DNA of 20,105 nt from an uncultured Lactobacillus sp. (GTDB taxonomy: Bacteria > Bacillota > Bacilli > Lactobacillales > Lactobacillaceae), in contig CAOOYH010000016.1 of assembly GCA_948500755.1 (NCBI GenBank), forward strand, positions 1 to 20,105, in the 5' to 3' direction. This document shows positions 12,717-20,105 of the stretch, one piece after another; positions within the stretch are counted from its first letter, which is position 1; every line of letters starts with the position of its first letter. The translations under genes were made by a program, and so were the position numbers. The notes beneath the pieces were generated by a model. The model saw only the letters and a list, made by a program, of their open reading frames with translations. It ran no database searches and was not told where the DNA came from.

Positions 12717-13409
12717 TTAGTCGTCAAGCTTTTCTTTGTTAACAACATCTAACTTGTCGTCAAATGTGTAAACAACTGGTTCACCAGTCTTCATTTCTAA
12801 GTCCATGATGTCATCATCAGAGATGTTTTCAATGTACTTAGTTAAAGCACGAAGTGAGTTACCGTGTGCAGCAATAATAACGTTCTTGCCGTCAAGTAAA
12901 TCTGGAGCAATGTGATCTTCCCAGAATGGCATTACACGATCTAAAGTAACGTGTAAGTTTTCTGCCTTAGGAACGATATGTGGATCAAGATTTGCGTAAC
13001 GACGGTCATGTGCTTGACTGTATTCGTTATCGTCATCAATAGCTGGTGGCAAAACATCGTATGAACGACGCCAAATGTGAACTTGTTCGTCACCGTACTT
13101 TTCAGCAGTATCCTTCTTGTTTAAACCTTGAAGAGCACCGTAATGACGTTCGTTTAATCTCCAAGTCTTAGTTTCAGGAATCCAAAGTTGGTCACTTTCT
13201 TCAAGTGCGTAGTGCAAAGTCTTGATAGCACGAGTTAATAATGAAGTGTAAGCTTGATCAAATTCAAGACCGTGTTCCTTAATTAAACGACCAGCCTTCT
13301 TAGCTTCTTCAACACCTTTTTCTGAAAGGTTTACATCAACCCAACCAGTAAATTGGTTAGAAAGGTTCCATTCACTTTGACCGTGACGAATTAAAACTAA
13401 TTTCGACAT
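12717..13409 (-). CDS. gpmA: 2,3-bisphosphoglycerate-dependent phosphoglycerate mutase
   Basis: A 230-residue glycolytic enzyme that interconverts 3- and 2-phosphoglycerate in the cytoplasm through a phosphohistidine. The N-terminal LIRHGQSEWN holds the phosphorylated His9, and FTGWVDVNLSEKG follows. NERHYGALQGLNK near residues 84-96 and the second catalytic His in IAAHGNSLRA near residue 180 complete the site. Length is close to the family norm (about 230-250). AAAGGAG stands about nine bases before the ATG. It is a single gene with its own terminator. As a central enzyme it is likely strongly expressed, in line with its preference for common codons. Confidence 0.96.
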   Translation of the reverse strand: MSKLVLIRHGQSEWNLSNQFTGWVDVNLSEKGVEEAKKAGRLIKEHGLEFDQAYTSLLTRAIKTLHYALEESDQLWIPETKTWRLNERHYGALQGLNKKDTAEKYGDEQVHIWRRSYDVLPPAIDDDNEYSQAHDRRYANLDPHIVPKAENLHVTLDRVMPFWEDHIAPDLLDGKNVIIAAHGNSLRALTKYIENISDDDIMDLEMKTGEPVVYTFDDKLDVVNKEKLDD

Positions 13410-13570
13410 GAACTGTATCTCCTTTAAAATTCAATGTTTCACTAACTATTTTACACGCTTATTCAAAATTTTCATAGGAATTACGAAAAAAAGCTTGATT
13501 AATTCACAAAATATTTAATGTTAAAATAACGATAGATATATTAATTTTGATGAATTGGAAGTATTTAATT

Positions 13571-13993
13571 ATGGAAAATATCAAGTTAGATGGTGGGCAT
13601 CTCTCACTTGAACAGCTAAATGCAATTTTTAGAACAATTCCACAAGAAATGGACGTTTTAGATGAAAACGACCGTGTTGTCTGGTCCTCTATGAATGAGA
13701 ATCGCCTCTTTAAGCGTACTGAAAAAGACATAGGTAAGACTGTTTTTGAGGTGCATCCCGGCCATAGTCAAAAGCATGTCAAAGAAGTTCTAGATCAAAT
13801 GCACGCCGGCAAGCGTAAAAACATTTCAATTATGATTACCAAAAATAAACAACCAATTAACATTTCCTTCTATAGTCTTCATAATGAACATGGTAAATAT
13901 ATTGGCTGCATTGAAGTAACCCAAGCAGTAAGCAACTTACAAGTTAAAGGCAGTAAATTGCGCAATATTTTAAATGTCCTTAAAAAGCACTAA
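13571..13993 (+). CDS. PAS-domain protein (DUF438/PAS_10-like)
   Basis: A 140-residue cytoplasmic protein with a single PAS-like sensor domain. Residues about 15-40 (LEQLNAIFRTIPQEMDVLDE) and NDRVVWSSMNENRLFKRTEK form the first strands; GKTVFEVHPGHSQKHVKEVL is the characteristic block of the family that also occurs in DUF438 proteins. No output domain follows, so it may bind a ligand such as haem or flavin, or pass a signal to a partner; this is inferred from the family. I choose the ATG at 13571 with GGAAG nine bases upstream; the in-frame TTG and ATG at 13547 and 13550 have no ribosome binding site. It stands alone, ending in its own terminator. Confidence 0.82.
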   Translation: MENIKLDGGHLSLEQLNAIFRTIPQEMDVLDENDRVVWSSMNENRLFKRTEKDIGKTVFEVHPGHSQKHVKEVLDQMHAGKRKNISIMITKNKQPINISFYSLHNEHGKYIGCIEVTQAVSNLQVKGSKLRNILNVLKKH

Positions 13994-14018
13994 AATTAGG
14001 CTCTTAGAATGCTTTTTT
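13982..14018 (+). terminator. Terminator of the PAS-protein gene
   Basis: AAAAAGCA and TGCTTTTTT pair around an inner CTAA/TTAG stem, followed by the T run. The stem includes the stop codon. Confidence 0.65.
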
Positions 14019-14078
14019 CAGCCAAAAATAGAGTAAAATAAAATAAGATAGATACATTTATTGGGGGAATATATTTTT

Positions 14079-14906
14079 ATGAAGAAAAAATTCAGCTTCC
14101 TAATTTTATTGGGAGTAATTTTAGTTTCTTTAACTACAGCTTGTTCAAATAAAAGCAGTAAACAAGCAAAGAGTACTGGACCTTCTGCAAGTTCATTAAT
14201 CAATGCAAAATTTAATTCTAGCTTTGCTAACGGTCACTTCACTCAAACTACTAATTCTAATGAAATGAACCAAAAGTCAAAATCAGAAGGTTTATTCAAA
14301 GACAAAGGTGATGTAACTAACCTTACTTATACCTTAACTCAAAAGAAAAAATCTCAAACTGAACAAATGTGGCTTACCAAGAAGGATATGTACTTACTTT
14401 TAGAGCAAAACAAGGGCCATTGGATTAAAAACTCAATTGATGCAGATAGCTTTGATTCAGACCAAGTAAAAGAAAGATTCGATCCTGCAACTTTTAAGAA
14501 AATTAATAAAGCTTTTGCCAAAAAAGCCACTGTTCAAAGAAAAAATGGAAATTATGAAGTTAGTTTTGATGGTACCGACGCTAACCTATGGAATGCTGTC
14601 AATCCTTTAATTATTGATGCCATGAACACTCCTGGTTCTCAAAACATGCAGGTAGCCCGCTTAGTAAAATCAGCTCAAGTTCAAAATCTTAAGATCACTT
14701 ATTTAATTGATCCAACTACCAAAAATGTCGAATCAATGACCTTTAAGGCCCAATATACTGCTGACGGAAAATATAACTTCACTTGGAACCTAACTTACGA
14801 CCAATTAGGTCAACACAGTGATTTAGCCGTTCCTTCTGACATTCAAAAGAATGCAATTAGTGCTGAAGACATCAAGAAAGCACAAGAAGAACAAAATAAT
14901 CAATAA
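14079..14906 (+). CDS. Lipoprotein, DUF6612-like
   Basis: A 275-residue exported lipoprotein. The signal peptide ends at LTTAC with Cys22 as the lipidation site. The mature part reads like a LolA/DUF6612-type curved beta sheet: repeated strands such as GHFTQTTNSNEMNQKSKSEG, WLTKKDMYLLLEQNKGHWIK and MTFKAQYTADGKYNFTWNLT. Such proteins may bind hydrophobic ligands at the membrane, but the role is unknown. GGGGGAA lies 11 bases before the ATG; the TTG at 14061 is inside that SD and is rejected. The next gene follows after 20 bases and has a related plan, so the two may act together. Confidence 0.8.
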   Translation: MKKKFSFLILLGVILVSLTTACSNKSSKQAKSTGPSASSLINAKFNSSFANGHFTQTTNSNEMNQKSKSEGLFKDKGDVTNLTYTLTQKKKSQTEQMWLTKKDMYLLLEQNKGHWIKNSIDADSFDSDQVKERFDPATFKKINKAFAKKATVQRKNGNYEVSFDGTDANLWNAVNPLIIDAMNTPGSQNMQVARLVKSAQVQNLKITYLIDPTTKNVESMTFKAQYTADGKYNFTWNLTYDQLGQHSDLAVPSDIQKNAISAEDIKKAQEEQNNQ

Positions 14907-14926
14907 TCATTTAGAAAGATACACTG

Positions 14927-15709
14927 ATGGAAAAAAATAAAATCAAAGATAAAAAGATTATTTTTTCTAACAATCAAGGCGGCAAAATTGCCGCTTTAAT
15001 TTTAGGTATTATTATCCTAATCGTAGTAGTTTGGGGCGCAATTATTGCATTTAATAAGCCAAGCGTTAAAGATGCATTAACTACGGCTGCCAATACCCAA
15101 ATTGCTACTGCACGCGTTAATGTCAAAACTACCAATGCAAAGTCAAAAATGTATTCAAATTATGTCGTCGGTCCAGATAATGCCATCCATATTACCATGA
15201 AAAGCATCCCTAAGTCTGATACTAATTCTGAGTTATGGGGTAACAAAGACTATGTTTACCACCGTGATGGCACGAAAAAATGGAATTACATTAAACAAAA
15301 TGCCATCTTTAGTGAAGTTTATTCAGGCTATAAAAAGCTTTATACCGCACATGATTTCACCCAATTTTCTGACGATGCCTTTAAACATATGACCATTAAA
15401 TCTAACGGATTCAATGGCTATATTATTTCTTATAAGGGTGATAATAGCGATGTAATTAAAAGCATGCAAAAAGCAACTACTGTCGCTCCCACTAGCGATC
15501 CACAGTCAACTAATGTTAAAAATATTGATTTAAGAATTTCTACTAATCGAAAAGAACAACTAACTGATATGTACTATAAAGTTACTTATAATACTAAGAA
15601 AGAAGGTACGCTCACCTTACATCTTTATGACATTAATAAAGTTAAAAAGTTAACCGTACCTTCCTCAGTTACTAAAAATGCTAAAAAATTAAATTTTAAA
15701 CTTAATTAA
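14927..15709 (+). CDS. Membrane-anchored extracellular protein, likely partner of the lipoprotein
   Basis: A 260-residue protein. A basic start (residues 1-20) and one helix (about 21-44, IAALILGIIILIVVVWGAII) anchor an outer domain of about 215 residues. Its order of elements (DALTTAANTQIATARVNVKT at the start, an ELWGNKDYVYHRDGTKKWNY block, then KEGTLTLHLYD and a VPSSVTKNAKKL end) follows that of the preceding lipoprotein, so they look like distant paralogues with different anchors. No function is known. AGAAAG precedes the ATG. It lies 20 bases after the lipoprotein gene and 13 bases before the oxidoreductase gene, in one apparent operon. Confidence 0.75.
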   Translation: MEKNKIKDKKIIFSNNQGGKIAALILGIIILIVVVWGAIIAFNKPSVKDALTTAANTQIATARVNVKTTNAKSKMYSNYVVGPDNAIHITMKSIPKSDTNSELWGNKDYVYHRDGTKKWNYIKQNAIFSEVYSGYKKLYTAHDFTQFSDDAFKHMTIKSNGFNGYIISYKGDNSDVIKSMQKATTVAPTSDPQSTNVKNIDLRISTNRKEQLTDMYYKVTYNTKKEGTLTLHLYDINKVKKLTVPSSVTKNAKKLNFKLN

Positions 15710-15722
15710 AGGAGATTACCTT

Positions 15723-16685
15723 ATGAAATTAGGTATTATTGGCTCAGGAAAAATTGTTCATGATTTTCTATCAATTGCTGATCAAATCCCAGATCTTGAA
15801 CTTGCGGCTCTTTCAACTACTAAAAAAAGCCATCAAATTGGTCTTGAATTGCAAGAAAAGTATAATATTTCAAAATTATATCAAGACAATACTGACCTAT
15901 TTAATGATGCTAATGTCGATACTGTCTATGTAGCTGTTCCAAATAGTTTGCATTTTAGTATTGCCAAGGCCGCATTAGAAGCAGGAAAAAACGTCATTTG
16001 TGAAAAACCATTTGTTGCTACAACTGATGAAGCACGTGAATTAAAAGAAATTGCTGATAAAAACCAAGTAATTATTGTTGAGGCGATCACTAACATTTAT
16101 TTAGAAAACTTTAAATTCATTGAAGATAACTTAGCTAAAATTGCCCCAATTCATGTTGTTAATCTTAATTACACTCAATATTCAAGTCGCTATGATGCTT
16201 TCTTAGAAGGGGACATTCAACCAGCTTTCGATCCTAAAAAAGATGGTGGGGCTCTAATGGATTTAGGCATCTACAACTTACACATTATTATTAAATTATT
16301 TGGTAAGCCAGATTCTGTTAAATATTTCCCAACTATTCAAAAAAATATTGATACTTCTGGCATCCTTCACTTAGGCTATTCTGACAAACAAGCCAGTTCA
16401 ATTGCAGCTAAAGATAGCTTTTCACCTAATGTCAGTACCATTGAAGGTGAAAAAGGTGCACTCATTATTTACGGCCATCCTAATGAAATGCCAAAAGTTG
16501 GCATCCAATTACTAGGAGAAGAGCCGAAAGTTGTTAACCACAACAAGTATTCTCATCGAATGATTGCTGAATTTATCGAATTCACTAAGATTATTGATCA
16601 ACATGATTTTACAGCTGCTGATCAAGCTTTTACCCATAGTCTAAATACCCTAGCTGTTTTACAAGAAGCGAAAAATCAACGTTAA
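15723..16685 (+). CDS. Gfo/Idh/MocA-family oxidoreductase
   Basis: A 320-residue cytoplasmic NAD(P)-dependent dehydrogenase of the Gfo/Idh/MocA superfamily, which oxidises sugars, inositol or related diols. The N-terminal Rossmann fold has GIIGSGKI (residues 4-11). VAVPNSLHF and the family signature CEKPF near residues 94-98 carry the catalytic Lys. The C-terminal substrate domain contains DGGALMDLGIYNLHII. Length is normal for the family. AAGGAG lies nine bases before the ATG. It closes an operon with two envelope proteins, a pairing that does not reveal its substrate. A bidirectional terminator follows. Confidence 0.9.
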   Translation: MKLGIIGSGKIVHDFLSIADQIPDLELAALSTTKKSHQIGLELQEKYNISKLYQDNTDLFNDANVDTVYVAVPNSLHFSIAKAALEAGKNVICEKPFVATTDEARELKEIADKNQVIIVEAITNIYLENFKFIEDNLAKIAPIHVVNLNYTQYSSRYDAFLEGDIQPAFDPKKDGGALMDLGIYNLHIIIKLFGKPDSVKYFPTIQKNIDTSGILHLGYSDKQASSIAAKDSFSPNVSTIEGEKGALIIYGHPNEMPKVGIQLLGEEPKVVNHNKYSHRMIAEFIEFTKIIDQHDFTAADQAFTHSLNTLAVLQEAKNQR

Positions 16686-16686
16686 C

Positions 16687-16721
16687 AAAAAATGACAGGA
16701 CTAAAAATCCTGTCATTTTTT
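16687..16721. terminator. Bidirectional terminator between convergent genes
   Basis: AAAAAATGACAGGA and TCCTGTCATTTTTT form a perfect 14-bp stem with a 7-base loop, A/T-rich on both sides. It serves the oxidoreductase operon and the antiporter gene. Confidence 0.92.
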
Positions 16722-16726
16722 TATAT

Positions 16727-18553
16727 TTAATTTCTTCTACCTAGTTCTTCTCTAATTCTTTCTGCATCTTCACCTTTAGCTGTAAAAATTAGATGATCTC
16801 CTACTTCAATGATTGTATTTCCATGTGGCACTAGCCATTTACCATTTCGCCAGATTCGACTAACAGTCATTTGTTCAATAAAGTCTAGATTCATCAATTT
16901 CTGACCAGCATACTTATGATTTCTAACCGTTACTTCAAACAAGCCATTCTTAGTATCTGTTAAAATTCTCAAAATTGAAGGTGATTCAATTAGAGCTCTT
17001 AATACAGAAGTCTGAACATTGAAAATATTGTAAATTTCAATTTTTTCATTGATTAATTTCTTAATTGTTTCAGGCTTTGGTCTCTCTTGACTAGCAATAA
17101 CTCTTTGAACACCATGCTCTTTTGCTAAACGGGCAATTTTACGATTTAGGTCATCTTTAATAAATCCAGCTACTAAAATATCACAGTCAAAGACACCTGC
17201 TTTTTCTAAACATGCCTCTTCTAAGCTGTTAATTAACTTCAAATTAGCAACTTTACTCTTATAAGTATCATAGTTTTCTTTTTTATGGGTTACTAATAAT
17301 ACATCATACCAATTATCATGAAGCTCCTGAGCAACAGGAACAGTCATTACATTGGTTCCCATCATGACAACTCGTTGCTTAATTTTATCTTCTTTAGTTA
17401 ATCTAAAGAGCGAATTAAATAGAATTGGGCCTAAGATACATACGACTACGGCTGCCAAAATAAAAGCATCTGATTGAGTTTCAGTAATTGCATTTAACTT
17501 ACGAGCAACCTCTAATGTTGGAAGTACAATCGTAATTGTAGTCATAATTAAAAATGTACCCGCAAGACTGTTACGTTTATTGAAATTTCGTGTATAAACC
17601 AAAAATATAGGTAATTTGGCTAAAAGTAAGAACAATACTAAAACTGGGATTAACATTAAAGCATTTGAATTAGCCAGAAGTGACTTCAAATCCAGCTTAA
17701 CCCCCGTAGTAATAAAGAAAATTGGAATAAAGAATCCATAACCAATAGAAGTTAGCTTATCCATTGTGGCTTCACTTGGTTCAAGTAACTTCATAACCAT
17801 CCCAGCTAAAAAGGCACCTAAAATATTTTCTGCTCCTACACGTTCTGCGACTGTTACTAGGGTAAATATTAAGAAGAAGGCCAATCGAATATCTAGTTGA
17901 GTAGTTGCTTTAGAGATCTTATTAAACCATTGATACGGCTGTTTGAATCGTCTCAATAAGATAATTGCTACTAGGAAAAGCAGAACAATAAGCCATAATC
18001 TTCCAGCATTCCCACCGTTAATTGAAGCATAAATAGTCAACAGCAATAAGGGAATTACTTCCCCTAGAACGGCTGTTAATAATATGGTTTGCCCAATCGG
18101 TCGAGATAAGATTTCTTTTTCTTTTAGAGTGGCAATTACCACTCCTAAGGCTACAGTCATAAAAATAATCATAGCCAGCATAACATCATTAAATAGGCCT
18201 ATTAATTTTAGAATATAGGCTAAAGCAAATGCCGTTATTGTGATAGCAGTAAAAGCAATAACTGCTATTCGTGCTGGATTAATTTTACTCTGTTTAGACT
18301 CAGGTAAATCCTTCTTTTTAAAAAGATCAAAATTAATTTCCATACCTGATAAAAACATCAGCAAAATCACACCTAAATTTGATAGAAGCGATACGCTGCT
18401 TGTGATTTTTATGGTATCTAATAAACTTTTTCCTAGAATTATTCCAGTCACAATTTCAGCAACTGCAGTTGGTATAGCATTAATTCTAAATCGCGCCATA
18501 ACGATTGGAATTACTAAAGCTGCTAAACTAACAATAAATATAGATAGATCCAC
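16727..18553 (-). CDS. CPA2-family cation/proton antiporter with RCK-type regulatory domains
   Basis: A 608-residue membrane protein. Residues about 1-385 form 12-13 helices of the Na+/H+ exchanger (KefB/CPA2) fold, with AEIVTGIILGKSLL, FLSGMEINFDLF and ILGAFLAGMVMKLLEPSEAT as typical segments. Residues about 394-520 form a TrkA-N-like domain and about 525-605 a TrkA-C domain (TVRNHKYAGQKLMNLDFIEQ, IIEVGDHLIFTAKGED). Such proteins exchange K+ or Na+ for H+, and the cytoplasmic domains gate them. The nucleotide motif of the first regulatory domain is degenerate (MMGTNVMTVPVA in place of GxGxxG), so NAD(H) binding may be lost. The start is GTG (18553) with GGGGAAG close upstream. It is followed by a convergent terminator. 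Confidence 0.9.
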   Translation of the reverse strand: MDLSIFIVSLAALVIPIVMARFRINAIPTAVAEIVTGIILGKSLLDTIKITSSVSLLSNLGVILLMFLSGMEINFDLFKKKDLPESKQSKINPARIAVIAFTAITITAFALAYILKLIGLFNDVMLAMIIFMTVALGVVIATLKEKEILSRPIGQTILLTAVLGEVIPLLLLTIYASINGGNAGRLWLIVLLFLVAIILLRRFKQPYQWFNKISKATTQLDIRLAFFLIFTLVTVAERVGAENILGAFLAGMVMKLLEPSEATMDKLTSIGYGFFIPIFFITTGVKLDLKSLLANSNALMLIPVLVLFLLLAKLPIFLVYTRNFNKRNSLAGTFLIMTTITIVLPTLEVARKLNAITETQSDAFILAAVVVCILGPILFNSLFRLTKEDKIKQRVVMMGTNVMTVPVAQELHDNWYDVLLVTHKKENYDTYKSKVANLKLINSLEEACLEKAGVFDCDILVAGFIKDDLNRKIARLAKEHGVQRVIASQERPKPETIKKLINEKIEIYNIFNVQTSVLRALIESPSILRILTDTKNGLFEVTVRNHKYAGQKLMNLDFIEQMTVSRIWRNGKWLVPHGNTIIEVGDHLIFTAKGEDAERIREELGRRN

Positions 18554-18601
18554 TTTTCTTCCCCTTATAGTAAATTTAGTACCATTATACTAAAAAACAA
18601 C

Positions 18602-18635
18602 AAAAAATAAGTCGGCTTTTATAAGCCAACTTATT
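18602..18635 (-). terminator. Terminator of the PfkB-family kinase gene
   Basis: AATAAGTCGGCTT and AAGCCAACTTATT pair with one mismatch around a TTAT loop; on the minus strand T6 follows, just after the stop codon. Confidence 0.8.
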
Positions 18636-18639
18636 CTAT

Positions 18640-19452
18640 TTATTCTGCTTCTTCAAAGGTAATTCTTCTAGCAATAACTTGCTTTTGAAGTGCGGGGGTT
18701 GTTCTGAAATCAGTAAGCCATTTACTTTGAGCCGTATCACTGCCTGCAGCAATTGCATCAGCTAAATTTCTAACAGGGGTGTACCCTTTAAGCATCCCAG
18801 CTAAGAAAGTTCCAAGTAAGGCATCCCCACTACCACTACTATCAACTTCTTCAATTTCAGGCGCATGTGCCATTAAAGCATCCATCATATTAACAATTGC
18901 AGCACCATTTGCACCTAAGGACAAAAGAACATGTTGTGCTCCTCTAACTACTAAATTATGAGCCATATCAATTAATTCTTTTGTAGTTACTTCCTTGTCA
19001 TCTTTTTCGAACCAATGCTTTAATTCAGTTTCATTTGGTTTAATTAATAATGGATTCATTGGCAAGATATCAAGTACGTTTTCATAAGGCACATCCACTA
19101 CCAAGGCAGCTGCTCTTTGATCAGCAACTTTAGCCAAATCAGTTAGATAAACTGGATCTATTCCCTTAGCAAAGCTTCCGGCAATTACTAAAATGTCACC
19201 AGCTTTTAGGACTTTCAAATAATCCAATAATTTTTGTTGGTTTTTAGCAGTAATTTTAATTCCACGAGTTTGTTCAATAAATTGATTCTCAATCTCTGCT
19301 TTATCAAGCTCTTCTGCTACTTGTTCTACATTTTTGTGATTTACAATTCCAGTCGCAATGGAATCAATACCTAATTTTTTTAAAATAAGCGAAATATTAA
19401 TTCCTTTACCTACTACACTTTCACTAGGATCTAAGGTTACTGTATAAATCAA
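18640..19452 (-). CDS. PfkB-family sugar-phosphate kinase (LacC/FruK-like), shortened
   Basis: A 270-residue cytoplasmic kinase related to 1-phosphofructokinase and tagatose-6-phosphate kinase. The start is TTG (19452): GGAGG lies eight bases upstream and the product begins MIYTVTLDPS, the family N-terminus; an ATG at 19467 precedes it but overlaps that SD. GKGINIS, the AGSFAKG stretch, IKPNETEL and GSGDALLG near residue 207 (catalytic Asp210) remain. Missing are about 25-30 residues between TLDPS and GKGIN, including the substrate Asp of NPSID, and about 20 residues after the FIEQTRGIKI stretch. Typical members have about 305 residues. It may have changed substrate or lost activity. A TATAAT lies at 19489-19484. 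Confidence 0.82.
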   Translation of the reverse strand: MIYTVTLDPSESVVGKGINISLILKKLGIDSIATGIVNHKNVEQVAEELDKAEIENQFIEQTRGIKITAKNQQKLLDYLKVLKAGDILVIAGSFAKGIDPVYLTDLAKVADQRAAALVVDVPYENVLDILPMNPLLIKPNETELKHWFEKDDKEVTTKELIDMAHNLVVRGAQHVLLSLGANGAAIVNMMDALMAHAPEIEEVDSSGSGDALLGTFLAGMLKGYTPVRNLADAIAAGSDTAQSKWLTDFRTTPALQKQVIARRITFEEAE

Positions 19453-19483
19453 AATTATATCCTCCATGCTTTTTTCATAGTTT

Positions 19484-19489
19484 ATTATA
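19484..19489 (-). promoter_or_regulatory. Probable -10 box of the PfkB-family gene
   Basis: The minus strand reads TCTTATAATAAAC, a perfect TATAAT about 32 bases before the TTG start. It lies next to the terminator of the upstream gene; the -35 region is weak. Confidence 0.45.
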
Positions 19490-19493
19490 AGAC

Positions 19494-19528
19494 AAAAAAG
19501 ACATGATTCCCATTAGGATCATGTCTTT
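19494..19528 (-). terminator. Terminator of the SH3-repeat gene
   Basis: On the minus strand AAAGACATGAT, a 10-base loop and ATCATGTCTTT form an 11-bp stem followed by T6. Confidence 0.85.
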
Positions 19529-19562
19529 CATGTATTTAGTCTATTTGAAAATTGTTATCAAA

Positions 19563-20105
19563 TTATCTGTAAGTTCCCCATGCTTGGTTGTTCAAACGAC
19601 CAACTAAATAACCGTATTGACCATTTGCACGTGGTTGTCTTAACCATACATAGTTACCAGAACGGTAGTATGCATCGTATTTAATTACAGTATTAATTGG
19701 TAAAGTTTCAATAATTGGGCTAGTAGTACTTGCACCTGTTCTTAAGTTAATTGCTCCACCAGTAATGAAAGAACCATTTTGCTTAGTCCAACTAGCATTG
19801 TTATTAGTAGTTACTTGCTTAGGAGTAGTTTGTCGAACAGGCTTATTAGCTACTGCATTAGTGGCTTTAGCAGAACCTTCTTTGAATGTTCCCCATGCTT
19901 GACCATTATCACGTCCTACTAAGTAACCATATTCATTATTTGCACGTGGTTGTCTTAACCATGTGTATTGGCCTTCCGTACGGTATGCATCGTACTTAAC
20001 TTCAGTATTTGTTGGAAGCATTGCAATTACTTTACTGTTAGTGCTTGCTCCAGTTCTCAAGTTGATTGCGCCGCCAGTTACAAAGACACCGTTTTGCTTA
20101 GTCCA
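19563..20105 (-). CDS. Cell-wall protein with SH3-type repeats (3' part only)
   Basis: The reading frame is open to the window edge, so only the last 180 residues are seen; the true start lies outside. It holds two 75-residue repeats (19881-20105 and 19566-19790), about 72% identical by eye, joined by a 30-residue Thr/Asn/Lys linker. Each repeat runs WTKQNG, GGAINLRTGAST, VKYDAY or IKYDAY, WLRQPRAN, YGYLVGR and ends QAWGT, the pattern of bacterial SH3 domains that bind peptidoglycan. In lactobacilli such repeats often sit at the C-terminus of a muramidase, amidase or surface protein; the catalytic part cannot be seen. The leucine-codon TTG within the first repeat is not a start. Its terminator is at 19494-19528. 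Confidence 0.82.
   Translation of the reverse strand, partial: WTKQNGVFVTGGAINLRTGASTNSKVIAMLPTNTEVKYDAYRTEGQYTWLRQPRANNEYGYLVGRDNGQAWGTFKEGSAKATNAVANKPVRQTTPKQVTTNNNASWTKQNGSFITGGAINLRTGASTTSPIIETLPINTVIKYDAYYRSGNYVWLRQPRANGQYGYLVGRLNNQAWGTYR
19566..19790 (-). repeat. SH3-type repeat 2
   Basis: Second 75-codon unit, ending at the stop codon; about 72% protein identity to the unit at 19881-20105. Confidence 0.85.
19881..20105 (-). repeat. SH3-type repeat 1
   Basis: 75-codon unit that begins exactly at the window edge with WTKQNG; further units may lie beyond the edge. Confidence 0.8.

Noticed and set aside
12532..12720. Plus-strand open frame of 62 codons
   Set aside because: It is antisense to the toxin peptide, crosses the gpmA terminator and has no ribosome binding site.

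Overview
The window looks like a chromosomal segment of a low-GC lactic acid bacterium, most likely a Lactobacillus of the gasseri/johnsonii/acidophilus type (inferred from protein character, not from a search). Reasons: AT-rich DNA with strong AGGAGG ribosome binding sites, a 2,3-BPG-dependent phosphoglycerate mutase, a GlcU-type sugar importer, an LPxTG-like (LPQAG) wall protein, lipoproteins with LxxC lipoboxes, SH3-type wall-binding repeats and a zinc-independent S14 paralogue. No rRNA, tRNA, CRISPR array, phage or IS element was seen.

Layout, left to right. (1) 10-2737, minus strand: an envelope operon of an LCP ligase, a divergent PlsY acyltransferase and an unknown polytopic membrane protein, joined by 1-bp and 4-bp overlaps. 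(2) 2866-5648, minus: an aldose-1-epimerase-like gene with a perfect cre site at its promoter, a GlcU/RbsU sugar importer and an unknown membrane protein. A candidate small RNA is encoded convergently after the importer. (3) 5885-7274, minus: a gtrA/gtrB pair for lipid-linked sugar transfer. It is divergent from a solitary rpsN (S14) paralogue at 7458. (4) 7800-8190: a gene-poor stretch that reads as a type I toxin-antitoxin locus. (5) 8195-11707, minus: three envelope proteins of unknown role, then a wall-anchored surface protein whose promoter contains a run of eight G. (6) 11910-12640: a frameshifted hicB antitoxin gene beside a second, intact-looking type I toxin-antitoxin locus organised like the Fst/par module. 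(7) 12717-13409: gpmA, minus. (8) 13571-16685, plus: a PAS-domain protein, then a lipoprotein, a membrane-anchored protein and a Gfo/Idh/MocA oxidoreductase in one apparent operon. (9) 16727-20105, minus: a CPA2 cation/proton antiporter with a regulatory C-terminus, a shortened PfkB sugar kinase and the 3' end of an SH3-repeat protein cut by the window edge.

The most notable content is the pair of small toxin/antisense-RNA loci in the two longest gene-free stretches (7800-8190 and 12350-12640). Each has a toxin promoter reading TGATATAAT, a short hydrophobic peptide with a basic end, a convergent antisense promoter, hairpin terminators, and a repeat linking the antisense RNA to the toxin's ribosome binding site or start codon. 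Locus 2 looks complete. In locus 1 the peptide is split between two frames. Other points are the poly-G promoter of the surface-protein gene, the broken hicB, and the kinase that has lost two segments expected to bind or cover its substrate.
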